64,000 bases of DNA, taken from NCBI GenBank assembly GCA_041398745.1, contig JAWKUB010000006.1, forward strand, positions 248,001 to 312,000, read 5' to 3'. Shown here piece after piece: positions 34,656 to 43,082 of the stretch; position 1 is the first letter of the stretch, and each line of letters opens with the position of its first letter. The DNA is from JACKHO01 sp041398745 (GTDB lineage: Bacteria > Planctomycetota > Planctomycetia > Planctomycetales > Planctomycetaceae). The translations under genes and the position numbers were made by a program. Under the pieces are notes generated by a model, which was not told the origin of the DNA, did no database searches, and saw only the letters and a list, made by a program, of their open reading frames with translations.

Positions 34656-35621
34656 ATGGTGGGCAGGAAGCTACAGTCGAAAACAAGTTCGGACACTCAC
34701 TCCAATCTTGATGCGTTCATCGCATCACCAATTGGTGCCCGGAATTCACAAATTCGAAAACATGCCGATTGCCTTCTCAATCGAGTCATTGGCCCTGCGA
34801 TGAGAAAGGCTCGATTTCGGGCACGCCGAATTGACAAACACCCGATTCCAGGCGGAAGCATACCTGCTGAGATTGTCAATGCATTATTGGATAGCCATTT
34901 GTGTGTGGCGGTCCTTACTGGACTCAACCCAAATGTCATGATTGAAGTTGGCATTCGACACGCATGGGATCTACCTATTCTTCACCTTGCTGAAGACGGA
35001 ACTAAACTCCCCTTCGACATCGCGAGCCGGGAGACAGTGTTCTACAACTTGAGATCAACGAAGCGAATAAGAGAGACGGTAAATGAGTTGACGCGAAGGT
35101 CCGAGATCATTCGAGCACAGTGGGAGCACATGCCGCCGGATAGGGTGCCGCAGGTGTCGAAGCTGTTTGCAGATTCAATGAGAAGGTTGAGTGAAAAATA
35201 TTTGCTAGACCCAGTGCTAGAAGCGAAGAGAAACGCTATTCGTGCAACCTGCGACGAGTTGCGGAAAATTGTCGAATTGATTGAGACGGATTTTGAGAGA
35301 AACCGCCCAGACGCGAAGCCGCTTGAGGATTTCATCGATCAATTTGCCCAAATCTCGCGAACCCTTCGGGACAAGACAGATGTCTACCGGGAAATAGTGC
35401 ACACGCAACATAAACGTAATGGTGCCCGGTTGCATGCGGAATTGATTTTGGAGCGATTACGTCAATTGCAGCGGGATTTTGATCGGCTCATCCGACAACT
35501 TCAAGATGCTGGATCTGGCGAAGCCGATTTCAAAAAAGCGGTTTCAACCGTGAATTCCATTGTGGAAAAAGCGGAATCTATAGAAAACATTTGCCAATTC
35601 GATCGATTGCCGTCAGTATGA
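34656..35621 (+). CDS. TIR/deoxyribosyltransferase-like protein with helical C-terminus
   Basis: 321 residues; ATG 34656 follows GGAGCGTA. Residues 18-140 form a Rossmann-like domain: LDAFIASPIG at the first strand, SIPAEIVNALLDSHLCVAVL, then GLNPNVMIEVGIRHAWDLPI with a likely catalytic Glu, and KLPFDIASRETVFYN. This pattern is shared by nucleoside 2-deoxyribosyltransferase-like and TIR-like nucleotide-degrading domains. Residues 150-320 are long helices, probably coiled coil. Such domains serve as NAD-degrading or signalling effectors in defence; this is inference. A small helical gene follows after 22 bp. Confidence 0.7.
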   Translation: MVGRKLQSKTSSDTHSNLDAFIASPIGARNSQIRKHADCLLNRVIGPAMRKARFRARRIDKHPIPGGSIPAEIVNALLDSHLCVAVLTGLNPNVMIEVGIRHAWDLPILHLAEDGTKLPFDIASRETVFYNLRSTKRIRETVNELTRRSEIIRAQWEHMPPDRVPQVSKLFADSMRRLSEKYLLDPVLEAKRNAIRATCDELRKIVELIETDFERNRPDAKPLEDFIDQFAQISRTLRDKTDVYREIVHTQHKRNGARLHAELILERLRQLQRDFDRLIRQLQDAGSGEADFKKAVSTVNSIVEKAESIENICQFDRLPSV

Positions 35622-35643
35622 CAGTATGAACGGAGTCAAAACA

Positions 35644-35991
35644 ATGCCGCAGCTATTGGAAGAAAAGAACTATATCGACGCCTCCTTCGAGTTGCTCGTT
35701 CGTCGACTAGAGTCCAAGGTTGGATCCTTGGATTTGTCGGACGTTCGGCGACGAAATGTGCAGTTGGACGATCTTTGCAGAATGGTTCGCAAGGCTCGCG
35801 TTGAGTTCGACAGAGTCATGCGATCCTACGGTGTAGATTACGAGGATCAAGCATCATCTTTTGTTGATTTGGTTGGGTATGCAGCGTCACTTGCCGAAAA
35901 GACTGACTATGATGAGGTACGGCGAAGTCTTCGGGCACATGCAGATTACATCGAGAACGCGAGAACTGTCGCAAAAGAGAGTCAAGAGTAG
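35644..35991 (+). CDS. Small helical partner protein
   Basis: 115 residues from ATG 35644, which has GGAG at good spacing; ATG 35626 would add six residues. The sequence is almost entirely amphipathic helix with many charged residues (for example YDEVRRSLRAHADYIENAR). No motif is recognised. It is 22 bp behind the TIR-like gene and probably cotranscribed, so it may be its regulator or immunity partner. Its end overlaps the convergent primase gene by 10 bp. Confidence 0.55.
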   Translation: MPQLLEEKNYIDASFELLVRRLESKVGSLDLSDVRRRNVQLDDLCRMVRKARVEFDRVMRSYGVDYEDQASSFVDLVGYAASLAEKTDYDEVRRSLRAHADYIENARTVAKESQE

Positions 35992-37139
35992 TCTGCTAAG
36001 TGAGGCCAGTTTTCAATACAGAGTTCTTCAGGCTGCATCCCCTTGAACCGTCCCTCAAACATCCCACTGCTCCACCCCAGTCGCACTTCGACCTGTTGTT
36101 CGGCGAGTTTCCAGAGGAGTTCTTTGAATCCGGCTTCGCCTGGTTCGTCGCAGTCGGGGAACAGGGTGACTTTGTTGTTCGCAGATTGGCGGGCGAATTT
36201 GACTATGGTCTGGACCTGAGCGTCGGTTGGTTTGTTGCTGCAGAGGGCGGTGGCGGCGATTTCGAGTTCTTCGAGGCGGAGGACGTCGTTCATCCCTTCG
36301 ACGACGACTACGCCGTACTTCTGGAGTGACTCCCGCACGTACGGTTCTTTGAGTCGCCCAGATTGTCCGCCGTACAGTTCCTGGCCTTTGTGGTAGCCCG
36401 CAACGTAGCGGTGTTTGCTGGGCTTTTTCCCTTCGGGGCGGCCCTCTGTTCGCCAGGCTTGCCATTTCTTTTCGAACTGTAGGTCGCGGCCTGAGTAGCT
36501 GAGGATTTCTCCCTGCTGGTTGCGGTGCGTGTAGACCAGATAGTTCTTGCGGAACAGCGAGCGGCCATTCCCCGGAATCCAGCCGACGCCCCATTTCCGC
36601 ATGAGTTCGGGAGTCATCCAGGGGCGGGAGCGAACGTACTTGGCGGCTTCCGGCGACATTTGTTCGACATCGACGATGAGTTCTTCGTAGAGGTTGGCCA
36701 ACTCGCGGGCAGCCGGTTTGTCGTGTCGAATCAGTGGAATGTTGACTAACGTCGGATCGGGCTTTGGCTGTGGTGGCGAGGTTGGTTCCTGCTGGGGTGG
36801 GGGAGTGGTGGTTGATCCGCCCGAGATTTCCCGTAGTTTTGCCACGGCAGCTTTGAACTCATCACCCCGGAGTTTTCCACCGGTCGGTGGCTGGTGCGTC
36901 TCCAGGCCGTGGAGCAGTGTCAACAGATTCCCACGGACGCCGCAGGTGTGGCAGTAAATCCGATGCACGCGGTCGTCGAGTTTGACGGTCAACTGGCCGT
37001 ACTCACTGTCGGCACAGGAATCGTTGAACACGCAGGTCATGCGATGTTCGCCCGACTCCTTCTCGGGCAGCGGCTGTCCATAGCTCGCCAGCACCGTGGC
37101 GACGCTGGTGTTGGCGATGAGTTCATCGACGTCGTTCAT
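35982..37139 (-). CDS. CHC2 zinc-finger/Toprim DNA primase
   Basis: 385 residues from ATG 37139 (ATG 37160 is also in frame). The N-terminus (VDELIANTSVATVL) and cysteines CVFNDSC ... YCHTCG form the zinc-binding primase domain. A Pro/Gln-rich linker at about 120-145 follows. The catalytic part has YVRSRPWMTPELMRKWGVG, then a Toprim domain with VVVVEGMNDVL (Glu) and TLFPDCDEPGE (Asp-x-Asp). This matches DnaG-like primases of plasmids and phages. It supplies primers for the island replication module and is divergent from the second replication-relaxation gene. Confidence 0.85.
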   Translation of the reverse strand: MNDVDELIANTSVATVLASYGQPLPEKESGEHRMTCVFNDSCADSEYGQLTVKLDDRVHRIYCHTCGVRGNLLTLLHGLETHQPPTGGKLRGDEFKAAVAKLREISGGSTTTPPPQQEPTSPPQPKPDPTLVNIPLIRHDKPAARELANLYEELIVDVEQMSPEAAKYVRSRPWMTPELMRKWGVGWIPGNGRSLFRKNYLVYTHRNQQGEILSYSGRDLQFEKKWQAWRTEGRPEGKKPSKHRYVAGYHKGQELYGGQSGRLKEPYVRESLQKYGVVVVEGMNDVLRLEELEIAATALCSNKPTDAQVQTIVKFARQSANNKVTLFPDCDEPGEAGFKELLWKLAEQQVEVRLGWSSGMFEGRFKGMQPEELCIENWPHLADYS

Positions 37140-37208
37140 GTAGGCACTGTTTCGGGACATTCGGCAAGCGGAAGTGAGTTGCTGCGATGCTACACTGGGA
37201 CGACCAAC

Positions 37209-38087
37209 ATGCCAAAGAGATTTCAAACCAACATCGGACCGCGTGACCTGGACATGCTGACCGCTCTCGACCGCACACCGCTCACCTCAGCCCAACTCTG
37301 CAAACTGAGTACCACGTTCGTCGCCCCGTTTCGGGATGAACACAACTTGCGACGACGACTGCGAATGCTCGGCAACTCCGGCCTGATTCGCTCCTGGCCG
37401 TATGCACTGGCATCGACTGGACGTTCACCGCACTATTTCAAGCTGACGCGGGATGGTTACCGGCTGCTGCATGGACAGGATGCTCCGTTACCCCGGCGGC
37501 GGTACTTCGAAGAAATCAGTCACGGTCACCACTTTCACACCCATGCGTTAGCAGAGGTGATTGTGCAGCTGGCAGTCTGCGGTCAGCTGCAGGGGATTAT
37601 TCTGCGGCACTTCGCCCGGGAGAACAGTCTGAAGCTGGAAGCGAACGGATTCACGCTCTACCCCGACTGTGCGTTTCAGTTGCTCACATCTGATGGCAGC
37701 ACGTTCAATTACGTCGTGGAACTCGACAACGGCACCGAGCGTGTCCGCACGCGGCAGGACGTGGAATCCATCGAACGCAAACTACGAGGGTATGATGCCC
37801 ATCAATCACAGTTTGCGGCGAATGATCCGCAGCGGTATCTGGTGTTGTTCGTGACGACTCGGAGCCGGTCGCGACTGGATCGTATCCTGCAACTGGCCGA
37901 CATGCTGCTGACGAATCGCCAACGGACGGTGTTCGTTGGTTGCGGTTATCAATCTCTTTGCGACCAAGACCCGTTTCAGCAGCCGCTGTTGAACGACCAT
38001 CGAGGATTAAAGCGGACGATTGTGCCGCTGGTGCACAGCACTCCCAGAAACGTCACCAGTTCGGTGACTCCGTTCACGGTCTCGTGA
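37209..38087 (+). CDS. Replication-relaxation family protein (copy 2)
   Basis: 292 residues from ATG 37209. The N-terminal winged helix (IGPRDLDMLTALDRTPLTSA) and HNLRRRLRMLGNSGLI precede a nuclease-like core with YPDCAFQLL and VELDNGTERV, matching the copy at 24322. The acidic residues suggest metal-dependent DNA processing. It starts 69 bp from the primase start, divergently, and is followed by the second HerA-like gene after 315 bp of repeat-bearing DNA. Confidence 0.72.
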   Translation: MPKRFQTNIGPRDLDMLTALDRTPLTSAQLCKLSTTFVAPFRDEHNLRRRLRMLGNSGLIRSWPYALASTGRSPHYFKLTRDGYRLLHGQDAPLPRRRYFEEISHGHHFHTHALAEVIVQLAVCGQLQGIILRHFARENSLKLEANGFTLYPDCAFQLLTSDGSTFNYVVELDNGTERVRTRQDVESIERKLRGYDAHQSQFAANDPQRYLVLFVTTRSRSRLDRILQLADMLLTNRQRTVFVGCGYQSLCDQDPFQQPLLNDHRGLKRTIVPLVHSTPRNVTSSVTPFTVS

Positions 38088-38333
38088 TAGGCTGAAGGTC
38101 CTGCGTGGCAGCCCTTCCCCGTGGATGCATGGGCCGTGATCGAGCGGTCGTTTCTGTTCTCTCGCCGAACGTCCTTCAGTGTTGCCGGATGCGGTGGCGT
38201 CGCTCCGTCAGTCCTGAAGGAAGCGACTCGAAGTTGTCGCACGTTTTGAGACCAGGAATCGCACAATCGGAGACCGGGCACCGTGGGCCCGCTCCGTGGC
38301 GATTACCTCAAAACGGGGCGGGAAGCGAGATGC

Positions 38334-38388
38334 GTTGAGGGGCCGGTGGCCCGTTGAGAGTCGCTGCGCGACTGTTGAGATGGTTGAT
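38334..38388. promoter_or_regulatory. GTTGAG repeats alternating with hairpins upstream of HerA copy 2
   Basis: GTTGAG occurs at 38334, 38353 and 38374, with a GTTGAT at 38383. Between them lie GGGCC-GGT-GGCCC (38340-38352) and GTCGC-TGC-GCGAC (38360-38372). The array ends 15 bp before the ATPase ATG, so it could bind a regulator or form a structured leader. The rest of 38088-38333 shows nothing clear. Confidence 0.4.
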
Positions 38389-38402
38389 TTCGTTTGTCAT
38401 TG

Positions 38403-40544
38403 ATGGAATTGAAGATTCTACCGCCCACCGGCAATACGCGAGGTCCGCTGGCGATGGAATCATTGCTGCGGGCGGTGCATCGGATGGGAGCGAAATCAGC
38501 ACCGTTGACGTTTTTGCTGCGTTCCCAGCAGGGGAGTGTCGGATTGGCGGCTCAACTGCCTGATGAACTACGGATCATGTTCCTGCAGGAACTGCAGGAC
38601 GCTTATCCCGGCGTCACTGTGCAGAGGGCTCAGGCGTCAACGACCGAAGACCGACAGACCTGGACGGCACATTTGAGGCTGACTCCTGATATTCTGGCAT
38701 TGAGAACGTACGAACGGTTTCTTGATCTGGCGGATGGGAGACAGTTTTCTGATCCGGTGGCTGGATTGTTGGCTGCGATCCGGACAGGGAACTCGGGACG
38801 GTTTGAATGTTCGATTGAGCTTTCGATCAGACCTGCTACGCCACGGAGAGTGAAGCAGACCGACTGGATCGTCTGGCGATTGCGAAAGGGATTCCGCAGT
38901 TCCCAAGCACAGCAGTGGTTCTTGCGAGTGGCGAGCAGTTCTTATCTCCGATCACGACTACTGGCTCGCTGGTTGCGACGGGGAACAGGGGCCGAATTGC
39001 CGCCGCTCGACAAGCTCGACCAACCGTTGTTCGAATCCTGGCTGACGCTGCGGGTAGTTGCACCCGTTGATGCGGAACCGATCGCCCAGCGGAAGCTCCG
39101 CGAAATCGCCGGAGCGTTCGGACGATTCCACAGTGAGGCAGCGTTTGTTGTCTCACGCCGACGTCCGAAACGTGGATTCCTGCTGAATCCCGCTGAGATT
39201 GCGACGCTCTGGCATCCGTTGACGGCGTCGGGAGACACCGTCTCCCGCGTGCAGCGCTCAGCATTCCGAGAGGTAGAACCTCCGGTTGAACTCACCACAA
39301 GGAAAGGGATGGGGGATGAGACCATCCTGGGCCGGGTACAGTTTCGGCGGCAACGGAATCAGTTCGGAATTGCAATGGACGACCTTCGCCGACATCTGCT
39401 GGCTATCGGGAAGACCGGCTGCGGCAAGTCGACGTTTCTGTTGAACGTTGTGCGACAGCAGGTGGAAGCGAATCGTGGCGTGGTTCTGTTTGATCCCCAC
39501 GGCCAGTTGGCCGAGGAGGTGTTGGACGTCATTCCCAAGGGTCGCACGAACGATGTGATTTACTTTGACGCGTCCGAGCGAATCGCCCCGGTGGGATTCA
39601 ATCCCATGATTGGTCCGCCCGGTGCCGATCCCACGCTGGTCGCGGACGGCGTTCTGACCTCGTTCAAGAACGTGTTCGGATTCGATGACGGCTCAGCCCC
39701 GAGGCTGCTGCACATCTTCCGCAATTGCCTGTTATCGCTGATCGACACGCCCCATGCGTCGCTGTCGAGTCTGCAACGACTGCTGGTCGACGCCCCGTTC
39801 CGCAAGACGGTCGTGGCCCAGGTCATGAACGCCGCCGTGCGGGAGTTCTGGCTGACCGAGTTCAACCGCTGGAACGACCGGGATCGCACACAATACATCG
39901 CCAGTCTGCAGAATAAACTCGGGGCGTTCACCACCAACGAGCGACTGCAACGCATTCTGAACTGCGGGCAGGGGATTCAGTTGCGGAGCATCATAGACCA
40001 GTCGCAGGTGCTGATTTGCAATCTCTCGAAAGGGACATTTGGGCACGATGCCTCAACGCTGCTCGGTTCGCTACTGCTCTCTAGCTTGCAGGTGGCCGCG
40101 ATGAGTCGGGCTGACATCCCGGAACAGGATCGCACTGATTGCGTGGTCGTCATTGACGAGTTCCACTCGTACCTCGCCGAAGGGAATTCCACGATGGCCG
40201 ATGCGTTAGCCGAATCCCGCAAGTACCGGACGAGTTACGTTCTCAGCACTCAAATGCTCGATCAACTCGATCCACAAACACTGGCCGGAGTCCTCGGCAA
40301 CTGCGGCTCCACGCTCTGCATGACCGTCGGCCCCCGTGATGCGGAGATCCTCACCAACCTCCTCGGCCACGGCCTCACCCCCGACGACCTGCTGAAGATC
40401 CCCAAATACCACGCCTACCTCAGACTGCTCATCCACGGAGCCGCCAAAACGTTCAGCATGACAACCCTGCCCCCACCAAAGTGCCCGGCAAGGCACGGTG
40501 CTGTCATTCGTAAAGTGAGCCGACAACGCTGTGGGCTGCGATAG
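38403..40544 (+). CDS. HerA/VirD4-type P-loop ATPase (copy 2)
   Basis: 713 residues from ATG 38403. Residues 1-300 form an N-terminal domain without membrane helices. Walker A is LAIGKTGCGKSTFLL (K342), followed by VVLFDPHGQLAEEVL as in coupling proteins, and Walker B is VVVIDEFHSYL (D585-E586). The C-terminal STQMLDQLDP and GNCGSTLCMTVGPRDAEIL match TraM-recognition/TraG-D-like enzymes. It could pump DNA during transfer or segregation. It is paired with a replication-relaxation gene as in the first module, but in the opposite order. Confidence 0.82.
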   Translation: MELKILPPTGNTRGPLAMESLLRAVHRMGAKSAPLTFLLRSQQGSVGLAAQLPDELRIMFLQELQDAYPGVTVQRAQASTTEDRQTWTAHLRLTPDILALRTYERFLDLADGRQFSDPVAGLLAAIRTGNSGRFECSIELSIRPATPRRVKQTDWIVWRLRKGFRSSQAQQWFLRVASSSYLRSRLLARWLRRGTGAELPPLDKLDQPLFESWLTLRVVAPVDAEPIAQRKLREIAGAFGRFHSEAAFVVSRRRPKRGFLLNPAEIATLWHPLTASGDTVSRVQRSAFREVEPPVELTTRKGMGDETILGRVQFRRQRNQFGIAMDDLRRHLLAIGKTGCGKSTFLLNVVRQQVEANRGVVLFDPHGQLAEEVLDVIPKGRTNDVIYFDASERIAPVGFNPMIGPPGADPTLVADGVLTSFKNVFGFDDGSAPRLLHIFRNCLLSLIDTPHASLSSLQRLLVDAPFRKTVVAQVMNAAVREFWLTEFNRWNDRDRTQYIASLQNKLGAFTTNERLQRILNCGQGIQLRSIIDQSQVLICNLSKGTFGHDASTLLGSLLLSSLQVAAMSRADIPEQDRTDCVVVIDEFHSYLAEGNSTMADALAESRKYRTSYVLSTQMLDQLDPQTLAGVLGNCGSTLCMTVGPRDAEILTNLLGHGLTPDDLLKIPKYHAYLRLLIHGAAKTFSMTTLPPPKCPARHGAVIRKVSRQRCGLR

Positions 40545-40562
40545 GTACCTCCCGATATGGGG

Positions 40563-40655
40563 CTACTTCTTCGCCTCCGGCTTCGGTGCTGGTGCCTTTT
40601 CGTCCTTCTTGGGCTGTTCTTCGTCCTTGTGCTCTTTTCTGATTCCGTTGGTCAT
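40563..40655 (-). CDS. Lysine/glutamate-rich microprotein
   Basis: A 30-codon frame from ATG 40655 to TAG 40563 encodes a highly charged peptide: HKDEEQPKKDEKAPAPKPEA is the core. It is divergent from the XRE gene and shares the operator region. The composition looks like a disordered tail or a small DNA- or protein-binding peptide. There is no strong ribosome-binding site; codons follow a coding-like pattern. Confidence 0.4.
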   Translation of the reverse strand: MTNGIRKEHKDEEQPKKDEKAPAPKPEAKK

Positions 40656-40709
40656 TTCATGTATCTCACAAAGTGATGGTGTCGAAAGCCGGGGAAATCA
40701 AACTCGCGA

Positions 40710-40742
40710 TTTCCCAATTTGGGAAAATTCTATCTTGGGAAA
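40710..40742. promoter_or_regulatory. Palindromic operator plus third half-site
   Basis: TTTCCCAA-T-TTGGGAAA (40710-40726) is a perfect 8+8 palindrome, and a further TTGGGAAA half-site lies at 40735-40742. They are 33-65 bp upstream of the XRE gene start, the classical place for autoregulation. Confidence 0.7.
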
Positions 40743-40774
40743 TAGGCTGCCGCAACTCTTCTGTTGGCAGCCTC

Positions 40775-41011
40775 ATGAAAAAGTCAAAATTCACCAAGCA
40801 ATATGCTCGTTTGTTGCATGCACTTCGAGATGCGCGACAGGCTGCTGGATTGACGCAGGTGGAAGTGGCGGAGCGGTTTGAAGCACACGCTCCGTTTGTG
40901 TCCAAGTGTGAGTCGGGGGAGCGGCGTATCGATGTCGTCGAGTTGGCCGCGTTCTGCCGCATCTATGGAATCACAGTCAGCGACTTGCTGAAATCAGCGG
41001 GCATCGAGTAG
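40775..41011 (+). CDS. XRE-family transcriptional regulator
   Basis: 78 residues from ATG 40775. The whole protein is one Cro/C1-type helix-turn-helix: LLHALRDARQAAGLTQVEVA, ERFEAHAPFVSKCESGERRI, then LAAFCRIYGITVSDLLKSAG. The KxESGER motif is diagnostic. It probably represses its own promoter through the palindrome just upstream, and perhaps the divergent microprotein. It is convergent with a membrane protein gene. Confidence 0.88.
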   Translation: MKKSKFTKQYARLLHALRDARQAAGLTQVEVAERFEAHAPFVSKCESGERRIDVVELAAFCRIYGITVSDLLKSAGIE

Positions 41012-41014
41012 ACG

Positions 41015-41521
41015 TCATGAGCCCTGCAACATCGCCTCGGCCCGGCGATAATACTTCGTCAGGCAATCTCGACTGCCCAGGTAGAACAGCACGGTTAACA
41101 CCAGTACCGCAACAACCTCTTTCCATCCTGTTGATACGACTGGCCAGCGAAACAACGCTGCCAGCCAGATGGAGAGCAGTGAATTTGAATACGCCTGATA
41201 ATATCTGTAATGACTCTCCACCAGCACATCGAACGCCTCTCGACGTGTACTGAGTAGACGAAAGTCCCATTCCGGCGGACGAACTCCTGTTCGATGATGC
41301 AACGTGTCGACGAGCAGCCAACGGAGCGTACTCATCGTCAACCCCGCTCCCACGGACGCCAACGTGACATACAGGAACCCGCCAATCGTCGGCCCATCCG
41401 CATTCGCTCCCAACCAGGACTGAACAGTCGTGGAGACATGAGACAAACCCCAGACCGTCATGAATCCTGGCAACACGTATGCAATCAACAGGCCGAAGTT
41501 TTGATTATTGATGTCCCGCAT
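41015..41521 (-). CDS. Small multi-helix membrane protein
   Basis: 168 residues from ATG 41521; the open frame continues upstream to 41623 but without a better start. Hydrophobic helices lie at about 8-25, 45-65, 115-125 and 132-150, with a soluble basic loop between (REAFDVLVESHYRYYQAYSN). No family is recognised. It is convergent with the XRE gene, with 3 bp between stops. Confidence 0.6.
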   Translation of the reverse strand: MRDINNQNFGLLIAYVLPGFMTVWGLSHVSTTVQSWLGANADGPTIGGFLYVTLASVGAGLTMSTLRWLLVDTLHHRTGVRPPEWDFRLLSTRREAFDVLVESHYRYYQAYSNSLLSIWLAALFRWPVVSTGWKEVVAVLVLTVLFYLGSRDCLTKYYRRAEAMLQGS

Positions 41522-41664
41522 TCCATGCCATCTTAGACGTGAACGCAGCTCAGCGCAATTCACCACTCCGCCTGTCGTGAACTTGTTCCCAGAGTGTTCA
41601 GAGGTTGACAACAAACAGCACAATCTGCTGGCCTCCTGAGTTGGAATCGTGGTAGTCTGGGATC

Positions 41665-41925
41665 ATGGTCAATTTAACCCCAGAACAACGGGCGGCATTA
41701 CAGCAGCAACCTGATGGGGTTGCCTGTGAAGATGCCGAAACGCACCGCATCTATTTCCTGGTCGACAGTGAAACCCATCAACAAGCTATGGCAGCACTGC
41801 GGCGCCAACGGGATCGGGACGCGATTGCCGAAGGAGTGGCAGATATGGAAGCGGGACGCTTTCAGCCGCTCGATGAAGCGTTCGCCGACATCCGGGGACG
41901 CCTTGGGTTTCCTGAGCGGGCATGA
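41665..41925 (+). CDS. Antitoxin-like protein of a RelB/RelE-type pair
   Basis: 86 residues, acidic. The helical sequence TPEQRAALQQQPDGVACEDA followed by HRIYFLVDSE resembles the short antitoxins that precede RelE/ParE toxins in planctomycetes and cyanobacteria. It has no visible ribbon-helix-helix, but MEAGRFQPLDEAFADIRGRL near the C-terminus fits the toxin-wrapping helix. Its stop overlaps the toxin start by 4 bp. Confidence 0.7.
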   Translation: MVNLTPEQRAALQQQPDGVACEDAETHRIYFLVDSETHQQAMAALRRQRDRDAIAEGVADMEAGRFQPLDEAFADIRGRLGFPERA

Positions 41926-42263
41926 CGTATCGGGTGCAACTCACAAAGCGGGCCGAACAGGACATCGAACGCAATGCTCAGTGGTGGGCTCAGCACTATT
42001 CAGTTAGCCAGGCCATTAAGTGGTTCGACACGATCCACTCACAGCTTCAAGAGTTGGCAAACTTTCCCGAGAGTCACGCTGCGTTGCGAGAGAGCAGCGA
42101 ATTCCCTTACCTGATTCGCAACAAGTTCGTCGGATTCGGCCAGAAACCTTCCTACCGGGCCATATTCACCGTACGCGAGGACGTGGTGTTTGTCCTATCG
42201 GTGCGGCGATTCGCTCAAGATCGCCTTCGCCCCGACGAAGTCCACCTGCCAGGTTCAGATTGA
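41922..42263 (+). CDS. RelE/ParE-family toxin
   Basis: 113 residues. The sequence YRVQLTKRAEQDIERNAQWW, then SQLQELANFPESHAALRES, then YRAIFTVREDVVFVLSVRRF is the RelE/ParE fold signature. The terminal strand with basic residues resembles the active face of ribosome-dependent RelE RNases or gyrase-poisoning ParE toxins; the target cannot be told. It is translationally coupled to the antitoxin gene. Confidence 0.82.
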   Translation: MTYRVQLTKRAEQDIERNAQWWAQHYSVSQAIKWFDTIHSQLQELANFPESHAALRESSEFPYLIRNKFVGFGQKPSYRAIFTVREDVVFVLSVRRFAQDRLRPDEVHLPGSD

Positions 42264-42350
42264 ATCGAAATTCACACAGACCAAGTCAATACCGCGTAGA
42301 ATTGCCGTAACTTTGTTGCTGATGAGACCAGATTCTGGCACTCTCCAGTC

Positions 42351-42977
42351 GTGAGCTTATTCCCAGAGTTTTCAGAGGCCGACGACGAACCGCCAAGTGC
42401 TGCACCAGAGCCAGAAGAAGGCAACGAACCTGCGAAACTCAAGGTCCAGGATGCTGTGCGGTTCGAAGTGGACGATGAGGTTTACGAGGGTGTGATCCTC
42501 AGCATCAATGGAGAGGGGAACACTATCATCGGTGTGCCTCCCGGCGAAGACGTCGCTTTTCTGCCTATCAACCAGCTCGCCAAAGTCACACGTGAAGAGC
42601 TGGAACGCTGGGAACAGTGGTGCCTCGAAGTTCGTGATCCCGCCCGGGAGCACACGGAAGGAATTCGCGCCATCGTAACGGGGCGGCAGGGGGCTCGCAT
42701 CGAATACGAAATCGCTCAGATCGCGGCAGAGATCTGGGCAGTTTGCTGGATGGCACGCTATCACTGTGGAGACCACTCAGGGTTCGCTGAACCGTGGCAG
42801 ACTCACACTACTCGTACTGAATGCTTGCAGATCATGCTCAAATCGACTCGCGAGTTCTTCTCGGTAGAACACGAAGACGCTCTGCAAACCCGAATGCGAA
42901 ATGAGATGCTGCAAGAACTCGATGACGGCCTGTTCGGGTTCATCGAACCGAATCCTTACCACTCGCACGATTATTGA
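42351..42977 (+). CDS. Hypothetical acidic protein
   Basis: 208 residues starting at GTG 42351. The first 30 residues are acidic and Pro-rich, followed by a small beta barrel-like stretch (VRFEVDDEVYEGVILSING, then FLPINQLAKVT). The rest is helical with three histidines and HCGDHSGFAEPWQTHTTR. No family is recognised. It precedes the methylase-like gene and may be coupled to it. Confidence 0.55.
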   Translation: MSLFPEFSEADDEPPSAAPEPEEGNEPAKLKVQDAVRFEVDDEVYEGVILSINGEGNTIIGVPPGEDVAFLPINQLAKVTREELERWEQWCLEVRDPAREHTEGIRAIVTGRQGARIEYEIAQIAAEIWAVCWMARYHCGDHSGFAEPWQTHTTRTECLQIMLKSTREFFSVEHEDALQTRMRNEMLQELDDGLFGFIEPNPYHSHDY

Positions 42978-43082
42978 TTTACCCCCTAGCGTCTGGCCAA
43001 CGAATCATTTCAGCACCGGGAGACCGAACCGCTCTTCAAATCACTTGAAGAAGTCTCGCAGCGTTCGAGCGTCAGCCGTGCG

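Noticed and set aside
36894..37208. N-terminal extension of the second replication-relaxation ORF
   Set aside because: This part is antisense to the primase zinc finger; ATG 37209 matches the start of the paralogue.
22449..40544. Search for a relaxase gene
   Set aside because: No protein with the three-histidine relaxase motif or tyrosine relaxase pattern was recognised, so the island is not called conjugative.
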